Positions 1-7,264 of a stretch of 64,000 nucleotides of DNA are shown one piece after another. The DNA comes from JAFGJQ01 sp052034525 (GTDB lineage: Bacteria > Planctomycetota > Phycisphaerae > UBA1845), in assembly GCA_052034525.1 (NCBI GenBank), contig JBPOIK010000028.1, positions 1 to 64,000 of the forward strand, written 5' to 3'. Every line of letters starts with the position of its first letter. Position 1 is the first letter of the stretch. The translations under genes were made by a program, and so were the position numbers. The notes below the pieces were generated by a model, which ran no database searches, was not told where the DNA came from, and was given only the letters and a program-made list of their open reading frames with translations.

Positions 1-185
1 GCTCTTCGACGCGACATGCCCCCTCCAAAGCCATCCGCCGACTGCGAAAACCCGGCCCCGACCCACCTACCTACCCGAGCCTCCGCCGCCGGTCTCCGCG
101 TCCACGCCAACAACGCAACCGGCTTCCGCGGGAGGCGTTTGTCCCTCGGGCCCGGGCGAACGGGCGCGCGCCTGGCCGTCGTGGC
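1..185. other. left edge, no gene recognised
   Basis: GC-rich edge sequence before the first gene. One plus-strand frame is open from the edge to a TAG at 187-189, but its translation is rich in Pro, Arg and Ala and has no recognisable motif. It could be the tail of a gene outside the window or chance openness at high GC. I see nothing to support a call. Confidence 0.3.
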
Positions 186-1064
186 CTAGAACCCGATGCC
201 CTCGGGATCGAAGTCGGCGTCGGTGTAGCCGGGGTTCAGTCGCACGTCGACCAGGACATACCGGCCCAGCAACTGGCTCCCGTTGTCATCGGCATAGGAG
301 ATGCAACAAGTGGGCAGCAGCCACTCCTTGTCAATGAACACGCGCAGCAGCCGGTCCGGGTACACCTCTTCGTCTCCGGTGTACGGCAACCGGCGCTCGA
401 AGACGTACGTCAAACGCTCGCCCACCGTGGCCTGGCCGATGTACTCCAGGTCCAGCGTGTTCTCCTTCCGGGCCTTCTCGGAATACAGGATGATCAGGTC
501 CAGCGTTTTCCCGAAACCAAACTCGTCGATCGTTCGACGGGATTGGGTGTCCGCCAGACCCCCGCGGATGTCCTGCTTGATTTTCATCAGTTTCAGCAGG
601 GCACCGGCCGGCCGCACCCACGCCTGCGGCATGTCGCCATCCCACCATTTGTCTTGCACGTACAGCGCGCGGGAGACGAGCATCGGGTTGCGCGTCCAGG
701 TCATGTCGACACTGTAGGGCTCTTCACGAAACCGGACGGTCGTCCATTGCTCGGCCGTGAGCTTTCCCTGGACCAGCTCCTGCTTGATGAAGGTGCAGTC
801 GTAGTCCCGGACCGTTCGGCCGTAATGATCTCGACACGCTTTGAAGAATGCCAGCGGATCCTCACGGGCCAGGCGCTCCATCTCATCGCCCGGGTCCGCG
901 GCGGCGTCGGATCGCTCGGCCATCGCGATGGGGATTTCCTCCATGCCGGCAAAGGTGTCGTGCGGGCCGGCGTGCTGACATTGCAACCCGAGGGCCGCGC
1001 AGAGCAATGCGCCCACCAGGAGCCGACGATTCCGATTCGCACTGTGTTTCAAGGGAGAACGCAT
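186..1064 (-). CDS. DUF1571-family secreted protein
   Basis: A 292-residue protein with a basic N-terminus and a hydrophobic stretch at about residues 14-28 ending near Cys29. This is a signal peptide, possibly of lipoprotein type, although the residues before the Cys (LGLQ) are a poor lipobox. The mature part has the DUF1571 pattern: a predicted tyrosine/aspartate-rich start (VRDYDCTFIKQE), a region resembling outer-membrane lipoprotein-binding folds (VRFREEPYSVDM) and a C-terminal YVLVDVRLNPGYTDADFDPE. DUF1571 proteins are common in Planctomycetota and of unknown function. The LolA/LolB-like reading is my inference. A good extended -10 element lies 260 bp upstream on the same strand. Confidence 0.8.
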   Translation of the reverse strand: MRSPLKHSANRNRRLLVGALLCAALGLQCQHAGPHDTFAGMEEIPIAMAERSDAAADPGDEMERLAREDPLAFFKACRDHYGRTVRDYDCTFIKQELVQGKLTAEQWTTVRFREEPYSVDMTWTRNPMLVSRALYVQDKWWDGDMPQAWVRPAGALLKLMKIKQDIRGGLADTQSRRTIDEFGFGKTLDLIILYSEKARKENTLDLEYIGQATVGERLTYVFERRLPYTGDEEVYPDRLLRVFIDKEWLLPTCCISYADDNGSQLLGRYVLVDVRLNPGYTDADFDPEGIGF

Positions 1065-1432
1065 ACAGCAGCCGCACTCATCGAAACGGCCATGCCGGGA
1101 GGCAGTGGGAAACGCCGGCGAACGTCCGAACGCTGGACATCAGCAGCGCCCCCCGCGTTCCGGAACTCGCTCCGACCTCTACCAAAGGATCGGCCAACCG
1201 TTCCGGTCGTCTTTAGCAGGACGCCGAACCACACCACTCCCTTTCATCTTCATCTGATGCATCGGGGTCAGGCGGGTTCGTTTGCCGTCGTACCCCCTTT
1301 GCGGCGGCCGCACCGCCGCACGCGTATTATACCAGGCAGTCAGCCTCTGGCTACAGACCAGCTTGCGGTTGCAGGGAAGCGGCGTTTGCGCCACGGAACC
1401 GCCGCAGCGAACACGAGAAGCCGTCGAAATCC
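1065..1432. other. intergenic region upstream of the DUF1571 gene
   Basis: About 370 bp between the end of the histidine kinase gene and the DUF1571 start. No convincing coding frame is visible. It holds the candidate extended -10 promoter listed separately. No T-run terminator was found. Confidence 0.5.
1326..1334 (-). promoter_or_regulatory. candidate extended -10 promoter
   Basis: Read on the minus strand this is TGGTATAAT, an exact TGN extended -10 with a consensus TATAAT. No good -35 lies 16-18 bp upstream, which is tolerated in extended -10 promoters. It points at the DUF1571 gene and implies a leader of about 255 nt. Pattern match only. Confidence 0.4.
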
Positions 1433-2560
1433 CTAACTGCGGGTCGCTGCGTCGGTTGCGGGAAGGTAGATGGTGAAAGTCGTTCCCTGGCCCAACTGGC
1501 TGGTGACGAAAATCGAGCCGCCGGCGTCCTGAACCATTCCGTGTACGACGGCCAATCCCAACCCTTCTCCGGGGATTCGGGAGCCGCGGAGGGCATAAGG
1601 CCGGCTGTAGAATGGCTCAAAAATGCGGGAAAGCTCATCGTCGCTCATCCCACAGCCAGTGTCCTCAACCTGAAGGCAGACCTTGTCACCGGCGGCGCCC
1701 AGCCGGATGGTGAGCACATCGCCGCCTTGCATGGCCTGGATGGCATTGTCGATCAAGTTGAGCAGAACGGTATTGATGCGGTTTCGGTACACGCGGACCG
1801 GCGGAATGGGCTGGGACTCGAAGCGCAGCGCCAGACCACGTTTCCGGACCTCCGGTTCCATCCGGTGGACGAGCTGGGTGACCGTTTCCGTCAGGTCGGC
1901 AACCTCCTCGTGGCGCCGGTCCCCCTCGGCGAAGGCCAGCAGGCTGTCCACCAGTCGCGTGGCCCGGCCCAGAGCCTGGGCGGACTTCAGCAGGACGCGC
2001 TGCCGTACCTCCGGGTCGGTACTGGCCAGGGCGAAGTCCACACTGGTAACGATGCCGCCAAGAATGTTGTTGAAATGATGGGCCATGGCCCCCGCCATTT
2101 CGCCCAGAGAGGCCATTTTCCGGGACTGAGCCAGTTGCTCCACCAGTTGCACGCGGTTGGTGATGTCTCGAAAGCAGGCCAGGGCGCCGACCCCGCTTCC
2201 CTTGCGGTCGGGAATGGTCGACACGGTCACGGCCAACTGCCGCCGGACACCTTTCTTATCGCGATGCGCAAACTCGAACTGACTGGTCACACCTTGTTCA
2301 ACGGCCGCTTTCAACGCCCGTTCGGCATCCTCTCGACCCTCTTGCGGAATCACCGCCAGCAGGGACGTTCCCACCATACGTCCGGCCGCGGCCCCGAACA
2401 TACGAGAGGTGGCCTGGTTCCACGATTTGATGCGGAACTGAGCGTCCGTGCCGACCAGGGCCACGCCCGCATGCTCGAAGAGCAGACGGTAGTAGTCCGC
2501 CCCGAAGCCGATCATGCCTCGCCGGAAGCCCGTGCTGCGGGTTGGCTCGTCGGCCGTCAT
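1433..2560 (-). CDS. PAS-domain sensor histidine kinase
   Basis: A 375-residue cytoplasmic-looking histidine kinase with no membrane segments. A PAS domain lies near the N-terminus (VALVGTDAQFRIKSWNQATS), followed by a PAC-like segment (GALACFRDITNRVQ). The phospho-acceptor H-box is MAGAMAHHFNNILGG, and the ATPase domain has an N-box (NLIDNAIQAM), G1 (DTGCGMS) and G2 (GEGLGLAVVHG). The HHFNN form of the H-box is typical of NtrB-like kinases. The ATG at 2560 was chosen because it lies 7 bp after the stop of the upstream lipoprotein gene; a longer reading would overlap that gene. No response regulator is adjacent, so the partner is unknown. The signal is probably intracellular. Confidence 0.9.
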   Translation of the reverse strand: MTADEPTRSTGFRRGMIGFGADYYRLLFEHAGVALVGTDAQFRIKSWNQATSRMFGAAAGRMVGTSLLAVIPQEGREDAERALKAAVEQGVTSQFEFAHRDKKGVRRQLAVTVSTIPDRKGSGVGALACFRDITNRVQLVEQLAQSRKMASLGEMAGAMAHHFNNILGGIVTSVDFALASTDPEVRQRVLLKSAQALGRATRLVDSLLAFAEGDRRHEEVADLTETVTQLVHRMEPEVRKRGLALRFESQPIPPVRVYRNRINTVLLNLIDNAIQAMQGGDVLTIRLGAAGDKVCLQVEDTGCGMSDDELSRIFEPFYSRPYALRGSRIPGEGLGLAVVHGMVQDAGGSIFVTSQLGQGTTFTIYLPATDAATRS

Positions 2561-2567
2561 GGCTCTG

Positions 2568-3443
2568 TCACTCCGTGGTTTCCGAGCGGAACAACTGGGG
2601 GGTGGCAAAATACAGCGTCTCGTAGCGAACACCGGCTTCCACGCGCTCGAAAAACCGGTTCCCCAGCAGGTGAGGCATCTCGGCCTGCGGCCCGGGCCCG
2701 ATCACCAGAATCCGCCCCGGCGTCAGGGTGAGGGTCGCGGACAGTTCGCTGTACGCGCAGCCTTCGTAGACCGGCCGCTCCACATATTCGCCGTCCTGCG
2801 TCTGCCATCGCCGGTCTGGCGACTGGACGGACACCTCCGGGAACACTCGCAGCAGCACACGTGGCGGATCATCCGCCTCCACCAGGTAATCGAGCTGGAT
2901 GTACTTGTGACCCGCCCCGAAGGTCCGACCCTTCAACCCTCCCTGCCTGTCATAGGAGAAGATCGTTTCACCCTCCTGCACGTCTCCAATGTCCAGGATC
3001 AGGGGGTATCCAGGAGGCACCGCGTGTTGACGCCGCGTCGCTCGCGCGCCGTGGCCCTCCAGAACGGCGTGAATGGCAGGCCAGGCGTCGGCCGGGGCCA
3101 CGCCGATCCGGATGCCGTTGCGGCCCAGGAGCACGCTCTGGCCGGGTTCCACACACAATTCGTCCACGTGGTTCCAGAGCTTCGACGAATGTCGATCGGA
3201 ATCATAAGGCAGGTCCACACGCATCACGTCAAAATGCAACTCCACCACCATGGATCGGACGGACGATGGAGAGCGACTGCTGCTCAGCGGAGTGCGGAAA
3301 GGTTCCGCCGGAGCGCCTGCGGCATCGTTGGTTTTTGGCGCCTCGGCGGGGCCCCAGACGGGCCATCGACCGTCCTGGCAGGCGCCGCCCGCGACAACGA
3401 ACCACGCGGCAAGAAGCACAATTCTGATACGGGCGCGAACCAT
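2568..3443 (-). CDS. hypothetical secreted lipoprotein
   Basis: A 291-residue protein starting MVRARIRIV with a hydrophobic signal segment and a Cys at residue 22 (VAGGAC), so probably a lipoprotein. The body has no motif I can name. The C-terminal half (ATLTLTPGRILVIGPG, then RYETLYFATPQLFR) reads like a beta-rich domain seen in planctomycete envelope proteins. The frame is open 246 bp upstream of the chosen ATG, but that extension runs into sucC and is arginine-rich, so it is rejected. It sits 7 bp upstream of the histidine kinase gene and is probably co-transcribed with it. It could be a periplasmic partner, but that is guesswork. Confidence 0.7.
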   Translation of the reverse strand: MVRARIRIVLLAAWFVVAGGACQDGRWPVWGPAEAPKTNDAAGAPAEPFRTPLSSSRSPSSVRSMVVELHFDVMRVDLPYDSDRHSSKLWNHVDELCVEPGQSVLLGRNGIRIGVAPADAWPAIHAVLEGHGARATRRQHAVPPGYPLILDIGDVQEGETIFSYDRQGGLKGRTFGAGHKYIQLDYLVEADDPPRVLLRVFPEVSVQSPDRRWQTQDGEYVERPVYEGCAYSELSATLTLTPGRILVIGPGPQAEMPHLLGNRFFERVEAGVRYETLYFATPQLFRSETTE

Positions 3444-3496
3444 AGACCCCTGTGTGGCGCGACTGGGCTGAATGTCCGGCCGCGATAGATGCGTTC

Positions 3497-4660
3497 CTAC
3501 ACGACCTCGGCGCAGACCTTCTGCGCGGCGTCGGTCAGGTCGGAGGCCGGGATAAGCTGTGGTATCGCCGCGTCCTTCAGCAACTGCTGGGCCCGCTCGA
3601 CGTTTGTGCCCTCCAGCCGAACCACGACGGGCACGTTGAATCCGATTTCCCGGGCCGCTGCGATCAACGCCTCGGCGATCATGTCGCATTTGGCGATTCC
3701 GCCGAAGATGTTCACCAGCACGCCTTTGACTCTGGAGTCTGCCAGGATGATGCGAAACGCCTCTGTGGCCCCCTCCCGGGTCACCGATCCCCCAACGTCC
3801 AGGAAGTTGGCCGGTTCGCCGCCGTGCAGCTTGATGATGTCCATGGTTGCCATGGCCAGCCCCGCGCCGTTTACCAGGCAGCCGATGTTGCCATTCAACG
3901 CGATGTAGGTCAGATCCGCCTTACGGGCCCGAACCTCGATGGGATTGTCCTGCGACTCGTCATACATTTCCCGCAACTGGGGCTGGCGGAACATCGCGGA
4001 ATCGTCGAAGTTCATCTTGGCGTCGATCGCAAGGATGTCACCCGAGGATGTTCGCACGAGCGGGTTAATCTCAGCCAAACTGCAGTCATACTTCATAAAA
4101 ACGCCCACCAGTCCACAAAGCACGCGGGCCGCCGCTTTGGTTTGCTCTTTGTCCTCCAGACCAAGGGCGTGTACCAGGCGAGCGACCTGGAAACCTTGAA
4201 TTCCCAGATGGGGATGAAGCCACTGTTTAAAAATGGCGTCTGGGTTGCGGGCGGCCACTTCCTCGATCTCCACGCCACCTTCGCGAGAGACCATGACCAC
4301 GGGGCAGCGCTGAGATCGGTCCAGCACGACGGCGGCGTAGTACTCGGTGTCGATGTCCGCCGCAACAGCAACCAGGAGGCGGTTCACCGGCACGCCTTCG
4401 GGCCCGGTCTGTTTGGAAACCATACGGTTTCCGAGCATAAAGCTCGCCGCATCATGAACTTCCTGACGGGATTGACAGAGCTTGACGAAGCCGGCCTTGC
4501 CGCGCCCGCCTGCAAACACCTGGGCCTTAACCACCACTGTACCGCCCATCCGCTCATAGGCTGCAGTGGCCTGTTCGACCGTGGTGACCATCTCAAAGGG
4601 GGTCACCGGCACGCCGGCATCGGACAGGAGTTTTCGGGCCTGGCATTCATGAATTTTCAT
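3497..4660 (-). CDS. sucC: succinate-CoA ligase (ADP-forming) beta subunit
   Basis: A 387-residue beta subunit of the TCA-cycle enzyme that interconverts succinyl-CoA and succinate with ADP/ATP phosphorylation. The family start is MKIHECQARKLL, followed by the ATP-grasp region with VVVKAQVFAGGRGKAG, the metal and nucleotide region SLAEINPLV, and the C-terminal CoA-ligase-like domain with LNGNIGCLVNGAGLAM and VNIFGGIAKCDMIA. Length is normal for SucC. The ATG at 4660 begins exactly where the family does; a longer in-frame extension is not homologous. The alpha subunit gene sucD normally follows immediately, but here the next gene downstream is the lipoprotein gene, so SucD must be encoded elsewhere. 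Confidence 0.95.
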   Translation of the reverse strand: MKIHECQARKLLSDAGVPVTPFEMVTTVEQATAAYERMGGTVVVKAQVFAGGRGKAGFVKLCQSRQEVHDAASFMLGNRMVSKQTGPEGVPVNRLLVAVAADIDTEYYAAVVLDRSQRCPVVMVSREGGVEIEEVAARNPDAIFKQWLHPHLGIQGFQVARLVHALGLEDKEQTKAAARVLCGLVGVFMKYDCSLAEINPLVRTSSGDILAIDAKMNFDDSAMFRQPQLREMYDESQDNPIEVRARKADLTYIALNGNIGCLVNGAGLAMATMDIIKLHGGEPANFLDVGGSVTREGATEAFRIILADSRVKGVLVNIFGGIAKCDMIAEALIAAAREIGFNVPVVVRLEGTNVERAQQLLKDAAIPQLIPASDLTDAAQKVCAEVV

Positions 4661-4908
4661 GCTGTCAACGCTCCGTTGCGCTGCGCCGGCGTCGCCGGCA
4701 GATGGAATGGGACAGTCGTTACGATGCGCGTATTCTGCCCGGAAGGTCCGGCATTTGCAAACACCGGGCGTTACTCCAGACATCCCCCCGAACCGTCGAT
4801 GATACGTGCCGTACGGCGCTTCCGTGTGGCGGTCGGCGATTCCGCACTGCCCGAAAACCGGCGTTGCAAGCCAATCCATCGGACGTCGCAGCGCCAGGAG
4901 AGTGGTGG

Positions 4909-5226
4909 GTGCTCGGATTTCTTGCTCAACTCAGCGCGCATGAGCGCGTGACGGCTGTGCATCGAGCGTTCGTGGAGAAGTCGACGGAAGAGCTGTACCC
5001 GGTGCTTTTCTGGACCTTCGTTCTTCTGACGATCGTGTTGGCTGTCCTCGCGCTGACACACCGCGTGCAGAGCCATCTGGCCAGACGGCGTGAAAACCGC
5101 CGCCGCCAGGCGCTGTCTCGCTACCAGGACCAGTCCGACGAAGTGCCGAAGTTCGGCACTCCCCGTGCCTCCGTCACGGGGCTTCCTCCGACGCCGCTTG
5201 AACAGCATCCGGCCGTGCGCATGTAA
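4909..5226 (+). CDS. small single-span membrane protein
   Basis: A 105-residue protein with one clear membrane segment (YPVLFWTFVLLTIVLAVLAL, about residues 29-48), followed by a basic stretch (RRRENRRRQ) and a Pro-rich tail. The basic side after the span suggests a cytoplasmic C-terminus. The GTG at 4909 was chosen because an AGGAG lies 8 bp upstream; a longer frame from 4702 has no ribosome-binding site and overlaps the sucC upstream region. Function unknown; no family recognised. Confidence 0.6.
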   Translation: MLGFLAQLSAHERVTAVHRAFVEKSTEELYPVLFWTFVLLTIVLAVLALTHRVQSHLARRRENRRRQALSRYQDQSDEVPKFGTPRASVTGLPPTPLEQHPAVRM

Positions 5227-5381
5227 GTCGATTCGCGAAGCGCCGCGGGCGTTTCCCTTTCCGAGACAAAGACCACCCGCCGGCCCGGCCGCCTGTCCAC
5301 CCGTCCCCTGGGGTGTGGCGCGTTCACGGTCTTGCCTGCCTTGCGTCAGCCGGCGTCTTCCATTTGCTTTCTCCGTTCATG

Positions 5382-5410
5382 CTGACCTGGCGCTGGCGAT
5401 GGGGTACACT
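5382..5410 (+). promoter_or_regulatory. candidate sigma70 promoter
   Basis: CTGACC at 5382-5387 and TACACT at 5405-5410 are separated by 17 bp, each matching four of six consensus bases. The start of transcription would fall near 5417, about 29 nt before the zinc-ribbon protein ATG. Pattern match only. Confidence 0.4.
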
Positions 5411-5423
5411 TGCCACGGCAGGT

Positions 5424-5437
5424 ACTGTCCCCGGGGT
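5424..5437. repeat. 14-bp repeat, copy 1
   Basis: The 14-mer ACTGTCCCCGGGGT here is identical to 40107-40120. Both copies are intergenic. This copy lies 8 bp before the zinc-ribbon gene start and inside its predicted leader. GGGGACAGT-type words resemble dispersed extragenic repeats in other genomes; two copies are weak evidence. Confidence 0.45.
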
Positions 5438-5445
5438 CAGAGCTG

Positions 5446-5916
5446 ATGAAGTGGAAGTGTCCACGATGTCTGCTGGTCAATGTTGCGGCCGCCCGATTCT
5501 GTGCCCGCTGCGGGCTGTCGCTGACGCCCGGCGAGGCCGGACAGTTACAACCCGGGCGCATCCGGCACCCAAAGCCGCAGTCTCCGCCGGAGGGCTTTCA
5601 GCCGTGCCTGGAGGCCGAGCACCTGTTCTACCGCTGGGACCCGCCCTCCGCCGATGGGCTGCTGCCGGGCACGGAGGGCCTTGCGGTTTCACTGTTCAAC
5701 GGAGCGTACCCGCTTGGGAAAATCATGGTCTTGATCAGGGGCCGGGACGATTCCGGCTGGGTCCGCCTCTCGATGTCGCGAGGCGTGGAGAGTCTGCCCG
5801 CGGGCCGGGTGGTTCGGGTTGACATTCCCTCCTGCGAACTGCCGGGCGAGGTTGTCCGGTCGGTGGCCGCCCTGGAGGTGGCCCTGGTCTCGGCAGAGTT
5901 CCGCCCGGATGAGTAG
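5446..5916 (+). CDS. zinc-ribbon domain protein of unknown function
   Basis: A 156-residue protein that opens with a zinc ribbon: CPRC at residues 5-8 and CARC about 11 residues later, four cysteines suited to one zinc. The rest is predicted beta-rich (LAVSLFNGAYPLGKIMVLI, then ALEVALVSAEFRPDE) and resembles a C2-like or adhesion fold, but I cannot name it. The ATG at 5446 places the zinc ribbon at the very N-terminus as in other such proteins; an upstream in-frame ATG lies within the repeat-containing leader. It converges on the foldase gene downstream. Function unknown. Confidence 0.7.
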   Translation: MKWKCPRCLLVNVAAARFCARCGLSLTPGEAGQLQPGRIRHPKPQSPPEGFQPCLEAEHLFYRWDPPSADGLLPGTEGLAVSLFNGAYPLGKIMVLIRGRDDSGWVRLSMSRGVESLPAGRVVRVDIPSCELPGEVVRSVAALEVALVSAEFRPDE

Positions 5917-6064
5917 CGGTTCCGATCGCCGGCACGGCGGGAATGCGCCGTCAACACATTTTCGGCTGTGGTTTGCATCGCCCGGGCCGAGTTTCTGCTT
6001 TGCTCGCCCATTGGCGCGCAAGAACTGCCGGCATCCGCGTCAGTCAGAAGGGAGCGGTTCAGAC

Positions 6065-7264
6065 TCACGGCATGGGCGGCAGGGGGCTGGGCATGGGGGC
6101 GGATTCCACCACACCGCGGAGGAACCGGCCGAGGTTGGCCGGCTGAATGACCGCCCGGGCGTAAAGGTCCGCGACCAACTCTTCCGCAAGCCGATTGAAC
6201 AGAGCCTCGCGGTAGCGGTCCACGAGCTGCGGCTGAATAGTCTCGAAATCCGGCGGCTCACCGGTGTCGATCTGCCCGCAGCGAACGATGAAATACGCAT
6301 CGTCCGTCTCAATGATGTCGCTGACCTGCCCGGTCTCCAGGGTGAACAGAGCATCGACAGCCGGTTGCCAGCGCTCGCGCACGCTGTCCCGGGCGACCAT
6401 TCCCCAGGGTCCGCCCTCCGCGGCGTACAGTCCGCCGGAGTATTTCCGGGCCACCTCGGCGAACTCCGTGCCGGCGATCAGCTCGGATCGTGCCAGGGTG
6501 ATGGCGGTCTTCGCGTCCAGGCGGACCATCTGGCCGTCGGCCGCCGTGACCGCCTCCAGCGGGGCATCCCTGGGCACCTCGATCAGGAACATCTCGCGGC
6601 GAGCCGGGCGGGTCATCTCGCCGAGATGCTCCTGGTAGTACTGCCACAGCTCGCGGCGCGTGGGGTTCGTCACCCGACGACCGACGTTCTGGTACAGGTA
6701 TCGCTGGATCACCAGCTCGCGACGCAGACGCTGGCGATCCTGATCGAGCGTCAGGCCCTTGTCCGCCAGGGCTTTTTCGTAGCGGGTCTGCCGCCCCTGA
6801 TACTGCTCGTTGATGATCTCGCGGATCCGCGCGTCCACGAACTTGTCAAACTGCTCCCCTTCCTGCTCGGTGACGCTCTTCGAAGCGGCCTGGTACAATA
6901 ACCGCTCGCGTGCTTCCGCCCGAACGCGCGAGCCGACCGCGTCCACCAGGTATCGCTGGTACGGCTCAAGCGGCATGACGGCCGCCCGCTCCTCCAGTTC
7001 CTTGCGAACGGGCCGCAGAATCTCCTCCGCCGTCACCGTCTCGCCGTTGATGAACATCACCAGAACCGGTGAAGTATCGTCCGGAGCGGTCGGGCGCACG
7101 GCCGCCGGATCGTTTTTCCACGGATCGCTCGGTCGGGCGTGCAGGGGCGTCTGCTTGGGTTCGCCGCTCTTTTTCGCGGTGGGGCAGCCGGCGCCGGCCA
7201 GCATCGCCAGAAGCGCCAGGCTGATCGTCCATCGGGCCCGTTTCCAGCTTGTATCGCGGGTCAT
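6065..7264 (-). CDS. PpiC/SurA-type peptidyl-prolyl isomerase lipoprotein
   Basis: A 399-residue exported foldase. The N-terminus is a signal peptide ending LAGAGC (Cys27), probably lipidated. A SurA-N-like helical region follows (residues about 75-210, with VNGETVT-type start INGETVTAEEI), then a parvulin/PpiC domain around residues 225-345. Its hallmark is SELIAGTEFAEVARKYSGG followed by GGPWGMVARDSVRERWQPAVDALFTLETGQVSDII. It would catalyse prolyl isomerisation and chaperone outer-membrane or periplasmic proteins. The ATG overlaps the mfd stop codon by 4 bp (ATGA), so translation is coupled to mfd. Confidence 0.9.
   Translation of the reverse strand: MTRDTSWKRARWTISLALLAMLAGAGCPTAKKSGEPKQTPLHARPSDPWKNDPAAVRPTAPDDTSPVLVMFINGETVTAEEILRPVRKELEERAAVMPLEPYQRYLVDAVGSRVRAEARERLLYQAASKSVTEQEGEQFDKFVDARIREIINEQYQGRQTRYEKALADKGLTLDQDRQRLRRELVIQRYLYQNVGRRVTNPTRRELWQYYQEHLGEMTRPARREMFLIEVPRDAPLEAVTAADGQMVRLDAKTAITLARSELIAGTEFAEVARKYSGGLYAAEGGPWGMVARDSVRERWQPAVDALFTLETGQVSDIIETDDAYFIVRCGQIDTGEPPDFETIQPQLVDRYREALFNRLAEELVADLYARAVIQPANLGRFLRGVVESAPMPSPLPPMP

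Noticed and set aside
3452..4951. Plus-strand frame of about 500 codons opposite sucC
   Set aside because: SucC is complete on the minus strand; the plus-strand translation shows no recognisable domain.
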